From assembly GCF_964204645.1 (NCBI RefSeq), contig NC_134028.1, forward strand, positions 9,341,001 through 9,405,000: a stretch of DNA of 64,000 bases. The letters are read 5' to 3'. Shown piece by piece: positions 24,867-35,983 of the stretch. Position 1 is the stretch's first letter, and each line of letters begins with the position of its first letter. Source of the DNA: Tubulanus polymorphus (Eukaryota; Nemertea; Palaeonemertea; Tubulaniformes; Tubulanidae). The notes under the pieces are model-generated. The model did no database searches. It saw only the letters and a list, made by a program, of their open reading frames with translations, and was not told where the DNA came from. A program made the translations under genes and the position numbers.

Positions 24867-26388
24867 CAAATCGTACAAAATCTCGAATCGTTGATATTTA
24901 ACAAATATCGCTAAATACGTAACAACAATATATGTATTTTGTTTTTTAAAACAGGGATTAATAAGAAAACTCTGAGAAAGAAAATTTGGAATGGAATTCT
25001 AAAGCATGTTTAAAGGACTACACTGATGGTCGGATGTGTATTAGCGAATTATTCCACAAACGAGGTACTGAAATAGAAAAAGATCGTGAACCATAGAACT
25101 CTGTTCGATATAGTGCTTCAACAAGATCTAAAGTGATTAATCTAAGTGTTTATGCCTGACAATATTCAAATACACATAACATGGCTGGTGACAATTCAAA
25201 ATTAAACACTTCTATTTGTAACGCGTCGCAAATACAACGGCTTTATAAATCATGCACAACCGAAACCCCAGCTGCCAGAGAAAGACCCATAGTCTCGGCG
25301 CACCGGGGATCGCCGTGTCCCATTGAGAAAAACCTGTAAAAACCGTGTCGGTCAATTCGTGACGGGCGACCGAGTCGGCGCGTATAGGGCTTTAGAAATA
25401 CTACGTCGAAATCCTATCATTACTAGATAAACGGGCGAACTGTGAAAACCTAAACGGGCGTGAGACGTCACAGCAAGATACCTCACTAATTGGGACAGGT
25501 CTCTTCTATAAACGCCACAATATGTTCCTCAACTACTTCGGAACTCGTCCGAGAAATATAGTTATTAACTATTTACATGTGAAACCGTGAGTGTTCGGTA
25601 TCCGCACCCAAACACGGACCACTGAGTTCCTATACGGTCTCCCAATGTTCCCCCCTGTCGTTTCGCCATAATCGGTGTGCAAAACGCCTTTTGTCGAAGA
25701 ATCAAATTTAAAGCTGTTTTTCCAACTCTCGACGAAGAAGTGCTATACGCGAAAAGGCTAAATTTAACTCTTCAAAGGTCCTCGTGTGCACACCCGACAT
25801 CAAAATCGAAATCACATGCAATAGCCGAGAAGATATATACGTACACAATATCCGTGTAAGATGATTATACGAGAATCAGCCAAAAATGAAAAGCTCTTGA
25901 ATAGAAGTGTACATTTCGAGCATCGTTTCGGCTATGATTATTAGCCATCATCAGGCGTACTTTCAGCTGAATGTATCGTGGGATATCTCTTATATGCAAT
26001 AACCGTTTAGAAAAATCAACTAACATGCTTTCAATTCAGAACTTCGAAAATTGACACGAAGCATACCACGGATATTTCGTTTGTTTCGTTATAATGTTTA
26101 GTTTATTCATTTATTTATAATTCAAGATCGTCCCAGGCAACAAACACAATCAAAGCACAGTGGCACATATATCACATTTATGAGCGCGATATCCATTAAA
26201 ATAGCGCCGACGCAACTGATAGACCATATCCAGTATCAATTATTTGGTAAGAAGCGCCGCATACCTGGATGAACTATCAGAAAAATCCCTTGTCAGACAT
26301 GAAATCTTATTATCCGACGGAGCATCCCATTTCATCGCTATCATCAAAGCTTACATTCTCTAGTGATCAACTGTTGGATTGAAGTCGG
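24867..26388. other. stretch without a supported gene
   Basis: Positions 25250-25480 are GC-richer than the surroundings, but no frame with splice support was identified. A short plus-strand frame at 25677-25859 has no recognised domain. The hairpin at 25925-25954 is listed separately. Confidence 0.35.
25925..25954 (-). ncRNA. hammerhead-like catalytic-core hairpin
   Basis: On the minus strand CTGATGA is followed by T, the stem GGCTA/TAGCC (five perfect pairs around ATAATCA), and GAAAC. This has the order and conserved bases of a hammerhead ribozyme core through stem II. Stem III and the UH cleavage site were not convincingly found downstream (CGATGCTCGAAATG), so activity is doubtful. It is probably a remnant of a Penelope-like terminal repeat. 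Confidence 0.45.
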
Positions 26389-26891
26389 ATGAAATTCCAG
26401 AAGGAATTCAATGTGATGGATAGGTCTCTATTCTATACGTATCAACTCAGTGGATTTTGTAACATCCACACAGTCAGAGCAAACAATATTTCTCGATTAT
26501 TTCAAAGCAAGTCGTTATTATCATGGCAAAATACGTACGTTCCTCGCTATGGTTTTAATAGTCATCCACAAAACAACGATTGTTCACGAGTCTTTTTTCC
26601 CAACAACCCCAACAACAACCCCAACAACAATAGGGAACATCCGACGCTACGAACTACCGATCGAAACTGGTAGATATATAGTAGTACACCTCAAAACGAG
26701 AGATATTGTTTAAAATGCAGCCAAAATGTAATTGGATATGAATATCACTTTTTATCTGAATGCCCAGAATATACAATTCTAAGATGACAATGCTTACCAG
26801 AATTCTGTTTAACAAGACCTAGTCATTATAAACTGATACCCTTTTCACCTCCTCAAAAAATACTCTGGTCAAATTATGTAAATTCCTGAAA
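26389..26891 (+). pseudogene. decayed LINE reverse-transcriptase C-terminus
   Basis: From 26701 the plus strand reads RYCLKC..., then EYHFLSECPEYTILR, a stop, and QCLPEFC. The spacing C-x2-C-x9-H-x4-C matches the small zinc-binding motif at the C-terminus of many non-LTR retrotransposon polymerases. Upstream, RRYELPIETGRY lies in a different frame, and stops and frame changes occur throughout, so the copy is dead. The AATG tail at 27.02 kb would be its 3' end. The clade is not determined. Confidence 0.65.
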
Positions 26892-26989
26892 GCAGCCTTT
26901 GAACCTTCATGATGTATCCCCCTAAATTATTACACTATTCACTGTTATGTATGTATGTATTGCCACTATATTATATTGTATTGAATGAT

Positions 26990-27044
26990 ATTTGTATACT
27001 TTACTTCGTACGAAGTTACAATAAATGAAATGAATGAATGAATG
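26990..27044 (+). repeat. LINE 3' end with (AATG)n tail
   Basis: TACTTCGTACGAAGTTACAA leads into ATAAATGAAATGAATGAATG, a short-unit tail as seen at the 3' ends of non-LTR elements. It lies about 130 bases after the reverse-transcriptase remnant in the same orientation. Confidence 0.55.
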
Positions 27045-27094
27045 TGGTAATCGAAGATTACATGTATGACAAACACGCGGATCAACCATACCAG

Positions 27095-27220
27095 GTTCTC
27101 TACAGTTACCGGGTCTTCGGCACTCAACTTCTTGAATAAAGTTGAATGAACTTTTCTTTTAGATGAATCAGTTATTAATAAGCACTATACCAACTGCTGA
27201 GTAGAAAAGGGAAACAAGTG
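27095..27220 (+). repeat. repeat family D, copy 1 (partial)
   Basis: Shares the blocks GTTGAATGAACTTTTCTTTTAG and GCACTATACCAACTGCTGAG with the family D copies at 32.1 and 46.4 kb (ACTGAATGA.., CTATACCGATATCTGAGTAG). Its outer parts are missing. Confidence 0.5.
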
Positions 27221-27410
27221 CGTGATAAATTCGCGCTGAGGGATGGGATGGGGTCGAAGCAAATTAGCAAAGGCCTAACATATACATTATACATTCTATT
27301 CTTATGAGGGATTTTGTAGATTTTAGACGCACTTTTATGTACCGAAGCATAAACCTTAGATACAATGAGGAGCCTTAACAGCTTGTGTGTAGGCTCGGCA
27401 TTCCGTTGTA

Positions 27411-27725
27411 GAGGGATCATTGGGCGATGGTTAAAGCGTTCGACTGTATTATGGGAAGTCAGGTCGTGGGTTCGAACCCCGTAGTTTCCTCGGGAAAGAC
27501 ACTTATCCTCATTGCCTCTCTCCACCCAGCAGTAAATGGGTACCTGGCCTGATAGATGACTCCTGAGCGCCATAGTAGTTGCTCGGATGTTACTTCTCCC
27601 CAGGGAGAGATAACTGGTACATGGAATAGAGTTATAAGGCTGGTGGTAATGATACCAATTTGGAGCGCATTTGAACTAGACTCTGTTTAGGACACATGCG
27701 CTATATAAATGATATTGTTATTATC
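27411..27725 (+). mobile_element. tRNA-derived SINE
   Basis: The head has an A-box-like GGGCGATGGTTAAAGCG and a perfect B box GGTTCGAACCC at 27469-27479. A conserved central body follows: GGGAAAGACACTTATCCTCA, TCCACCCAGCAGTAAATGGG and TACCTGG. The end GCGCTATATAAATGA runs into ATTGTTATTATC. This head-body-tail order, with the same ACTTATCCTC.., AAATGGGTACC and GCGCTATATAAA words, is typical of SINEs spread through marine invertebrates. No protein is made. The minus-strand open frame across it is fortuitous. Confidence 0.85.
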
Positions 27726-28121
27726 AGTAAAAGGTTTCTTCGTAATTTTTATCCGATATGAAATAAGGAATATATATAATGTGACGGATTCTGTTTATGT
27801 ATTCGATATCGTACTTTTTAGCCCATGGTTCCTCGTTGTTCACGGGAAGAACAGGCGAAGTATTGATTTAATTATACGGATGCCTCATCTAGCCTAATCG
27901 CTACAGCGAAAGTGTGAATGTGTCCCGCGAGGATATTTGCTTCATAAACACTGGCAGTGCTGTCCAAAACGTCGGTACATTTAGCCGAGTCCCAGCGGTC
28001 ACCTTATATCTCACTCCTCTAATAGTGTTATCAACCTCGATAACAGTTTATCAGCTAAATATACGTACCGCGCTGTGACTGTACCTTACAATGTGAAACG
28101 AAAAATTAAGTGACCTCGGCA

Positions 28122-28980
28122 CAGCAAACACTCAACCAAAATTCAACGTTGGATCAACAGTGAAAATGTAACAAACATTGAAACAACATTGTTTCAACGT
28201 TAACGAAATACGTGGAAATTTCAACGTTGATGCAAGGTTGAAATCGCGACTAATTGGCACAATTCTGATGTCAACGTATTTTCAACATTGAAGGGACAAA
28301 GTTGGAGTAACGTTGTGATAGGCAGTGAGGCCATCTTTTGACAAACATTAAGACTAGAATTACAAACTGAAATATCATTTTCTTGTATTTACTTGAACGT
28401 AATTTTCATTTTGTTAATTTGAATTCATATTTACTGTGATTTATATATGAGCGTTCATAAGAACTATAAAAATGTTTTCAAAGTTTTCTGGAATGATTTT
28501 TTTAGATATATATCGTACGCCAATAAAGCTGCAGAACTATATGATATTCAATCTAAACTTATGTTTTAAAAATGAGCGCAAATCATCGCGACAATGGGGA
28601 CCTCGAGGGACCGCCACAAAATGGCGCCTAGAAACTGGAAACTTCTTTATTGTATCTGCATCAGATATATGATGTATTATTTTTCCCTGTCCACTAGATT
28701 GACACCGATGTCGAGATATCCAATATCGAAGATACGACCGCTCATTAAGAGATAATGCTCTGTCCACGCTGGTCTAGTAATTAATACTCTTAACTAAAAA
28801 CCTTTAATATCGATGTTGATTTGTACAACGATGAAACTAAGATATTTCTCGACGTGGATCATATATTCAGCGTTGAATTTCAACGTCACCTTAATTTACC
28901 TATTCAACAAATAATCAATAGAAATTCAACGTTGAAAAAGACAGTTCTTTCAACGTTGAAAAAACATAGCTGTGTTTTGG
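28122..28980. mobile_element. large MITE with TTCAACGTTGAA subterminal repeats
   Basis: The left part (28122-28325) and right part (28870-28980) are packed with TTCAACGTTG and its complement, which is itself palindromic. The outer ends CAGCAAACA and, reversed, CCAAAACACAGC are similar. The 540-bp middle carries no recognised coding sequence. Subterminal repeat clusters facing one another suggest transposase-binding sites of a non-autonomous DNA element. The exact ends are uncertain. Confidence 0.55.
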
Positions 28981-29410
28981 ATACGTAGATAGATAGATAT
29001 AAGTATATCTCCATTCATTCATACGATATTTGTGTAGGTGTTTTGACCAACCAGCGAAAATATGAGACGTTAGCACGATTATGATGTAAGCTCATCAATT
29101 TGAGATTGCCATGTAGTAATGGGCCAGCTCACAATGGGGCTCACAACCTACGATATCGACAATCAACTGGTGACGCACAGGTGTAGTTGATAAGTACCCG
29201 CTTGTTGAAACTTTCTACAACGCAAGCTCATCTTTATCTAGCGTGATCGGACATTTGACGGACAGGATATCTGCGATGAAATCTAGATCCCGGTCACAGA
29301 TCAAAAACAGATCTCCAGAGTAAAATACATGATTCATATTTCATTATTTATCGCTACTATCAATATTCGCTTGTTGTCCGATGCTGCCGCAATGTCGTAG
29401 TTTTGCTTCT

Positions 29411-29547
29411 GGGGCCAATTGCAGTCGTGACTCAAGTCCAAAAGTGGTCTTAAACATTAAGACTGGTCTTAAGTTGTTAGATTGGCAATAGGACTAAGTT
29501 GGTCTTAGACTTGTCTTAAGTCTAAGCCATGACTATGCAACCGGCCC
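29411..29547. mobile_element. palindromic MITE with GGGGCC ends
   Basis: The left end GGGGCCAATTGCAGTCGTGA and right end CATGACTATGCAACCGGCCC are inverted repeats. The interior repeats CTTAAG/GTCTTAA blocks in both senses. About 137 bp, non-coding. It is similar in style to family B but different in sequence. Confidence 0.75.
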
Positions 29548-31019
29548 GTGGGGCTAAACGTTAGGTCCGACCATGGACTACAAAACGAATCCGTTTTATT
29601 GTCCAAGATCTGGCTAAAAACATTGTACCGCCTTTCACGCTTTTGTGTGCTGCCTTCCAAAAGCAAAAAAGTAAAGCTAAACCCGCGTGATTTGCAAAAC
29701 AAACCTTCTTGTTTGTGTTTTGACGAGGATTTCTTTATGTGCGTAGCTCTTCGTCGCTTCATCTGTTAGCTTTATCTCCCTTAATCCATCAAAGCGGTCG
29801 CTAAATGTCAAAGTTAACGCTGTTATATTGTTGTTGCTGATTTTTGCCGCATTGACGACAGTAGTTATTTTTAACTCCTTCTAAAACCTGCATGAACAGA
29901 CCTGAATCTGGGTTCATTTCATGTTCAAAAACAACATGATCGTGTCGTTTTCCCAGTGCAAATACGTCGAGTGATAACTTTTTTACAATTTTACTAAGTT
30001 GTGAGGCTCATAGTATGAATTATAAGTTAAAGTGCAATTAGGATAGGCCTGTGTTTTTCTACTTCCAGCATTTTTTCCGCCTGTCTTGGCGTTTTTATTT
30101 CTTTTATGGTTTTTATCGGTTGGTACGTTAACCGTTAACTGTGAATCTCTTCTTGGCCACATCCAAAACATGGAACAAATGATCATAGGTCATAAGGCCA
30201 TATGTGTACACACAGCTAGTTTTACTTTGAATATAGGCCTTATTGTATATACGAACAATTATCGTCAGTAGATTCTAGCTTCCTGGAGACCGATGGGCGT
30301 TACCAGAGGGGGTCGGGCGTGCGAACGACCCCCTTTTTTAAATCCAAGTTCCGCACATTTTTTCAAGTTCCAAATTATTAATGTTTTTCACATTCCCGAA
30401 AATCGCATAAATATATTGCCTTTAGAGTTCCAGACAACGTCCCTTCTGAACTTCGAAAATTAAGACTTTTTAAGGACATTCCAGCGTTTTTTCAAGAATT
30501 TAGTAATGCTCGCTTGCCTTCGTTTGGATAATTGCAAATATATTCTACTTGTATTAATTCTAACCCCTCTAAAAATTCCTAGTGACACTCCTGGACCCCA
30601 GTTCGGACATTAGGTGCTTTATCATAATCTTTCTGATCTTCGAGGCGTCTCCACGTATTAAGAACCTCGACAACATTTTTGCTCGAATGTGAACTTGAAA
30701 ATAAACGTCAGTAATTTCTTCACACAAAAAGCGGTCGTTGATACTTCACACTACAACGGCGCAGATCGACGGCCTGCTTATTAGTTTAGATCGAACAAAA
30801 ATGAATTAAGTTTGACGCAAGCTCATTTGAGCCGGCTCCGCATATACATGTACACGACTTAGTGAGCAAACGTTGATGGAACCTCCCGCGATAAAACTTC
30901 ATTTCAGCGGCTTCACTTTCAAACATTAGAAGCTGAAAAATTCCCGATGTTAAAATCCGTACAAGTGTTTCATCTGAACTTTTGTCAGTCTAAATATAAA
31001 GAGCACCATCTAGAACAAT
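29548..31019. other. stretch without a supported gene
   Basis: Short frames at 29505-29769 are open on both strands with no domain recognised. A G-rich segment at 30306-30340 (GAGGGGGTCGGGCGTG) and ACTCCTGGACCCCA near 30590 resemble hAT-like ends, but the pairing is too weak to call. Confidence 0.3.
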
Positions 31020-31154
31020 ATGGATGAAGAATATGATTTCAGGGAATATGGATCAGATTATTTCGCGTGGATCTTGACCGCTGCCGCCGCAGAAAAGGTT
31101 GATACGCGATACGGTCCGAAACGAAGTAATTCAATATTTCATTTGACGGAATAA
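31020..31154 (+). CDS. candidate small ORF, 44 aa
   Basis: ATG to TAA encodes MDEEYDFREYGSDYFAWILT and an Ala-rich, then basic, tail. It is acidic and aromatic at the N-terminus. AG|GTTGAT after codon 26 could be a donor, which would make this a first coding exon. No homolog is recognised and no promoter was confirmed. The minus strand across 31039-31338 is also open, so the call is weak. Confidence 0.25.
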   Translation: MDEEYDFREYGSDYFAWILTAAAAEKVDTRYGPKRSNSIFHLTE

Positions 31155-32004
31155 AACTTTTGATAAGATAAAAATCGATAACTTTGCATCCGTTTGCTCC
31201 GACCTGTTTGCGGTTTCGTACACAAGATACATCCCGAATCTTTTTGAAATTCGAGCATCCGCGCGCGCTGTAACGAAGGTCGCACGCTAGAAAAATGAAT
31301 TGATGAAACATCGAACACGAAACCGCTAATTTGCCCACGGAACGTCACGAAGTTATTGTATTTCTGCAATAGAAAAAAAATGACTCAATGAGTCAACGAT
31401 TCAAGTAGACACGGGATAGAATAATGATAACCCATGCAGTAAACTAAATTAGCCCTTTTAAGTTGTTTATTAGTTAATTTATGACCGACGAGAAATCGTC
31501 AGGTCATTATTGTGAGATATTCGTGCGGCGGGTATAATGGTTTATATTTGCGGATATCATGTAACGTATGATCCAGAACCAGACAGATACTTTGACTCAT
31601 CCCATATAGAACTGGCACCTTGAATGTTTTCTATACAAAGTGCGTACACCTTTGCAGCGCCGTTGCAATCAAGTCGGGATTCGTATGACCGGAGGATTGG
31701 TGGAACCTTTTTCAAAGGGTCGCAGTGTCAACAGCGAGCGCCAAAAAAGCGAAATTCGGCACGGGAGGGGGTTTTGGGCCCTCGTCCAAGAAAATCTCTC
31801 ACAGGGTATTTTTATGGCATTTTAACCACACAATTCCGTCGACATTGAGCAAGAATTTTTTTGAGTGTTTTGAGTGGATGTTGAAAATTTCGAATTAAGG
31901 TGGATATGATTCGGGAATTACGAATCATTGGTCCGAGCAAGGTCGGCAGGTCGAATTCGCTCCGTTAGTTCTTTACATCGCTAAATTAATCCAAGATTTC
32001 AAAG

Positions 32005-32318
32005 GGGCAACCGCACCGCTACTGTGGCAATCGATGTTTCAACGTATGGCAGGTGAGGATCCGCCAGGTGTCGCTAGTAGATAGTCGGTCTTTTGCATTC
32101 GATTTCTTCTACGTTTCAATAAAAACTGAATGAACTTTTCTCTTAGATATATCAAATGATTATGGGAACTTTACCGATATCCGAGAAGAAAGATGAATTT
32201 TCTGTGGGTATAGGTGCTGTGATGGGTTCGGGAGACTAAAATCCAGTTACAACGGAAGCCCTATTGCTCGTCACACCATCTGGTGGGATAGCTGTCGTTG
32301 CGGGTTTCCATTTATATT
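32005..32318 (+). repeat. repeat family D, copy 2
   Basis: Blocks in order: GCTACTGTGGCAATCGA, TATGGCAGGTGAGGATCCGC, GTCGCTAGTAGATAGTCGGT, CAATAAAAACTGAATGAAC, TACCGATATCCGAG, GAAAGATGAATT, CACACCATCTGGTGGGATAG. The same order is seen at 43.6 and 46.3 kb. The element class is not determined and no ORF is shared. Confidence 0.75.
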
Positions 32319-32608
32319 GAGCTTATTCCTTATATTACGATGTTTTAAAAATCATTTTTATATATACATGAAGAAATTTAGTATTTCACGTCCAGTCAGA
32401 TTGATGGTATGCGGACGGAATTCGTTAGTAAAAAATACTTTGAAATGCCAAGAGGAAATAATTGCCTGCGAGTCGCGAGTTTCGAAATTTTGAGTCGAAA
32501 AATTCTCTTCCCTTTACGTGGAAAACAACTAAAACATGATCCGCCTGTTGTATCGGGTTTTGATTATCCCCCCGCGTTCGCACAAAGTAATCGGAATAAA
32601 TTCTAAAC

Positions 32609-32785
32609 ATGTCTTGGAAACTTTTCGGCTTAGATTCGACGAAAGAAGATACGCGAACACAGAAACAAAATAACACATCCAAGAACGAATACAATACTCG
32701 GAAATGTCACGTTTTAAACGGAACAGAAACAATAAGAGTCACTTTACTGTTTTTCAAGATGAGGCTACGAACACTGAAACCCTAG
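32609..32785 (+). CDS. candidate small ORF, 58 aa
   Basis: ATG to TAG encodes MSWKLFGLDSTKEDTRTQKQ, an Asn- and Lys-rich stretch, then RKCHVLNGTETIRVTLLFFK. The hydrophilic N-terminus followed by a beta-rich looking segment resembles the start of a cytoplasmic domain, but no family is recognised. There is no clear splice donor, and the minus strand is also partly open. Could be a first coding exon or chance. Confidence 0.25.
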   Translation: MSWKLFGLDSTKEDTRTQKQNNTSKNEYNTRKCHVLNGTETIRVTLLFFKMRLRTLKP

Positions 32786-33082
32786 CGTCTCCCCACTACG
32801 ATCGTCAAATTTATACATTCGGTAATACGACACGGTTGTTTAAATGTCGATGAAATTCATCCCTGGATGAGGTTAAGCGCGCACGTGTATCGTTTACTAT
32901 AACCGAGTTGTCTCTTCAGCTGAGTTGAGAAGGTTTATAACCTAAATCTAACCCCGAACGAAATACGTAATATCATCTGCTACGAAGACGTCGCGATTAA
33001 CGAGGAGAAGCTACTCCGGGACATCATTAATAGGTTTCGAGGTCTCGTTTTACCTGCTAAGGGAGGTAGGTATATAGAATGT

Positions 33083-33160
33083 ATCCTTCGACGAAGGAAC
33101 TTATACGCCACGATCAGAATTCGAATCCACGGACCTGAAGCACTCGGCTACTGCAAATGA
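33083..33160 (-). repeat. tRNA-related SINE fragment
   Basis: On the minus strand GTAGCCGAGTGCTTCAGG resembles an A box. It is followed by GTGGATTCGAATTCTGATCG, a degraded B box, and then GTGGCG. The layout matches SINE heads of the GTGGCCGAGTGGTTAAGG type. A hairpin CCTTCGTCGAAGG lies beside it. The tRNA fold is lost. Confidence 0.4.
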
Positions 33161-33179
33161 CACGCGATAGAGACGAGGT

Positions 33180-33265
33180 AAAAGAGAGAGATATAAGTTC
33201 CACAATCACAAAGACGAAAAACTTCATGTTATCAAAAGTCCGAATTTTCGGTTTTTCACTCAAAT
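33180..33265 (+). repeat. dispersed repeat, copy 1 (pair with 40312-40415)
   Basis: TATAAGTTCCACAATCAC..GA.GAAAAA and GTCCGAATTTTCGGTTTTTC recur at 40312-40415 as TATAAGTCCCACAATCAC and GCCCGAATTTTCGGTTTTAC. The element is unknown. The CCGAATTTTCGG core is palindromic. Confidence 0.55.
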
Positions 33266-34617
33266 AAACTTTAACTATAACTATCGTCAGATATGACTTG
33301 AATTAGGAGTTTAAGGGCAAGAAGAACGATGCACACTGTACAAATAACTAGTTGACATTGACCATTTTCTATTTTATCACGATAGAACTTGGAAGTTTCG
33401 GTCAACATTTACCTGATAATCAATCGTGAACGTCACCGTGGTTTATGCAACGCAGTCTTTAGTCGAGGTAAGTTCGATTAAGTTCAGATATTTGCAAATG
33501 TTTTATTCAAAAAGCCATTCGGTAACGAAGCGAAGTTTCTTCTTCGACTAAAATCTTGACACCCAAAACATGCACGAGGCGTATTTACTCAAACTTTTTA
33601 ACCAGTCTTAAAACTAAACCAGACCTTTTACGTGCTAAAACAAGGGTTGCATAATTTGACAACCCCATTCGGCAAGTGACCATAGTCTAAAGTTACCTAA
33701 ACTCTTCTCATCGATTGCTCATTTAGCCGTGAATTTAACACACCGATTTACATCGAATTACGTTCTGATCAATCATGCTCTGTAGTACTTTCCTTGGAGC
33801 GAAAACTAATTTTTTCCCCGTTAAACGGCGGGGATCCCGCGCGATAGATAAATCTATACACGATTATTTGTAGACCATTTTTATGAGGCGATGAAGTGTG
33901 AGAATTAAGAGGCTGACCGCCGAGGGAAAATCTCGCACCCTCGATATTACCTGAGAGTTGTGCTCAGGAAATTAGTCGTAACACGTCTTACGCATGGACG
34001 GTACTTTAGATAACCTGACATAGCAGAACGAAGCGAAAAGTCGTAAACACCTCCTGCACAACGCTGAACTAACATCCAAACTACTGTAATTAGTTTATCA
34101 CCATACAGCATGCGGTTTACAAGGAGGCTAGGATTTTAAGATATTCAGAAATCGAAAAAGTGTCTAATATTTTTCTATCAAATATATATACCGTACTGTA
34201 CCAATTATATTCAATCGGTACTTTCTTTTTCGATTGAAAATAAGTGTTGATAGTGCATTTTTTCAGCTGACAAACTTTACACGAACGCCAATCCTTGCCG
34301 AATTCATGAGCTTGAAAATATTACCATTTCCTATCATTGTGCGTATATGCATACGCACATAAATGTGATATCAAAATGAGTACACGATGCCACAGCACGT
34401 CAAGTATATAGCATACGTAGGTTTATGAGAAGATTTGCCACACAAGTATGCTGAAATTGATCGAAGTCAAACGTTTTGTTGAAAGTAATAAATTCAAATT
34501 ATTTTTTTCGTTGTACTGAAAAATATTCAATTATTATAATCTTCATAGCGTACCAGCTTAGACCAGAGCAAAGCCATTTTTGTTCCGTGATATACAAATA
34601 TATGTATCTATCAATTG

Positions 34618-34692
34618 CATGGGTAAAGATGTCAGAACGAAACATGTAGAGAATTATTCTCTACATGTTTCGTTCTGACATCTTTACCCATG
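34618..34692. repeat. perfect 37-bp inverted repeat with 1-base centre
   Basis: The left arm 34618-34654 (starts CATGGGTAAAGATGTCAGAA) and right arm 34656-34692 are exact reverse complements around a single T at 34655. Beyond the arms, ATT continues to match after one mismatch. Such perfection at a non-repetitive locus implies very recent origin, strong constraint, or an assembly or replication artefact. Confidence 0.95.
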
Positions 34693-35561
34693 TAATATTT
34701 TCACCTACATTTTCTCCACTGGCATACGAACCTCTCGCATGCGTATGTATATCCCCTTAAACGCGATAGGGCATAGACTTGGGTGTTTAGATGTGGGTGA
34801 AGTGAGGCGATATCGATTTATGTTGAGGTCCACGTGAACTGACTGATGATCACGTGGTTGAGAGAAACACTTCCGGGGTAGTGGGTAAATCGACAGCGAG
34901 AGAGAGAGCAGGGTCTAAGCGAACTCCTCCCAATTTCTGATGACTCACGTTTAAACACCCTTCTTACAGTTTCCTGTATCGTTTTAGTCAGGTACTATTT
35001 CGGGTCACGGACGGTATCATTTTCTGTATTATTATTGCTTGATTCGGCTTCTGAAGGTAACACCCACTGCTCGATATTCGAAACTTTAGTGAGTCAACTC
35101 ATTCTCACTAAAATAGTTAATGGTTGGACGATTCAATCATCGGAGAACGTGCCGTGTGGGCCCGGGCGATGTGAAATTACTTGATATTGTGCATTCCATC
35201 AATTTTTGGAACCCGAAAGCGATTAGAGCTCAGGCAAGCGAAGTTTCTCGGTGACATATTTTTATCTCGAACAAACATCTGCGCATCTCGACTGGTTTTC
35301 AGTTATCGATAGAATCCAACACGAAAACCCTTTCAGAAATTCTCCGATACCACGATGCAACGTTCCTCGTTTCCCCTTAACAATGGGACGCGATCAGTTT
35401 TTAAAAAGTAACCAAGGAAACGGCGTTACAACAAAACTCCATAAAGGCAACAATCAAATGATTATTGTTTGATCTATTGTTTTTTATACGCGGTGCGCTA
35501 ATGTAGCTCGGTCTGTCTGAGTGAGATCCACACATCAATACACCTATATCGCGTCTGGTAC

Positions 35562-35975
35562 CAGGGGCGGATCCAGGGGCATGTTGTGACCATGTCAACT
35601 AATAAAAAGGGCATATATTCTTAATTTAGGGCGGAAAGGTATATCAGCAAAATTTTTGAAATTTTACTATCATTTTAGAGATTTCTGAGCATCTCTGAGA
35701 GGCATTTAGTCAAGAAACATAGGTTGTATATTTTGGAAAAATATCTATGGTGTATCTCAGGGCCCGGTTCCACAGTCGTGAGTTAAGATTTGACTCTTGA
35801 GTTAAAACATTGAAAATGAACTAATTTTGACTCAGAGTTAAATCTAACTCAAAACTGCGGAACTGGATCCAGGTGGTTACAACGGCAAATTTTTATACAG
35901 ATAAAAAATAAAAAGACACTTAAAAATTCCGACCGTGTCGGGCGACACGGTCGACACGGTCTAAATCCACCCGTG
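35562..35975. mobile_element. hAT-like element with a nested family B MITE
   Basis: The left end CAGGGGCGGATCCAGGGGC and right end GGTCTAAATCCACCCGTG are complementary over most of their length (GGGGCGGATC against GGGTGGATTT). GGTACCAG occurs at both borders (35557-35564 and 35976-35983); its last three bases overlap the left CAG, so the duplication may really be five bases. CGACACGGTCGACACGGT near the right end is a small tandem repeat. A family B MITE sits inside. Confidence 0.65.
35760..35870. mobile_element. palindromic MITE family B, copy 4 (nested)
   Basis: GGGCCCGGTTCCACAGTCGT at the left and AAAACTGCGGAACTGGATCC at the right, with inner GAGTTAAGATTTGACTC and TTGACTCAGAGTTAAATC. It is inserted in the hAT-like element, so it is the younger of the two. 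Confidence 0.75.
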
Positions 35976-35983
35976 GGTACCAG

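Larger units (their letters stand above)
32786..35561. other. stretch without a supported gene
   Basis: Other than the SINE fragment, the dispersed repeat and the 37-bp inverted repeat, nothing was identified. A short (GA)n run is present at 34899-34909. Confidence 0.35.

Noticed and set aside
27175-27573. 132-codon minus-strand frame
   Set aside because: It lies across the tRNA-derived SINE in antisense; repeat-derived.
34826-34860. CTGATGA...GAAAC near 34.84 kb as a hammerhead
   Set aside because: The bases between do not form a stem II and there is no U before a possible cleavage site.
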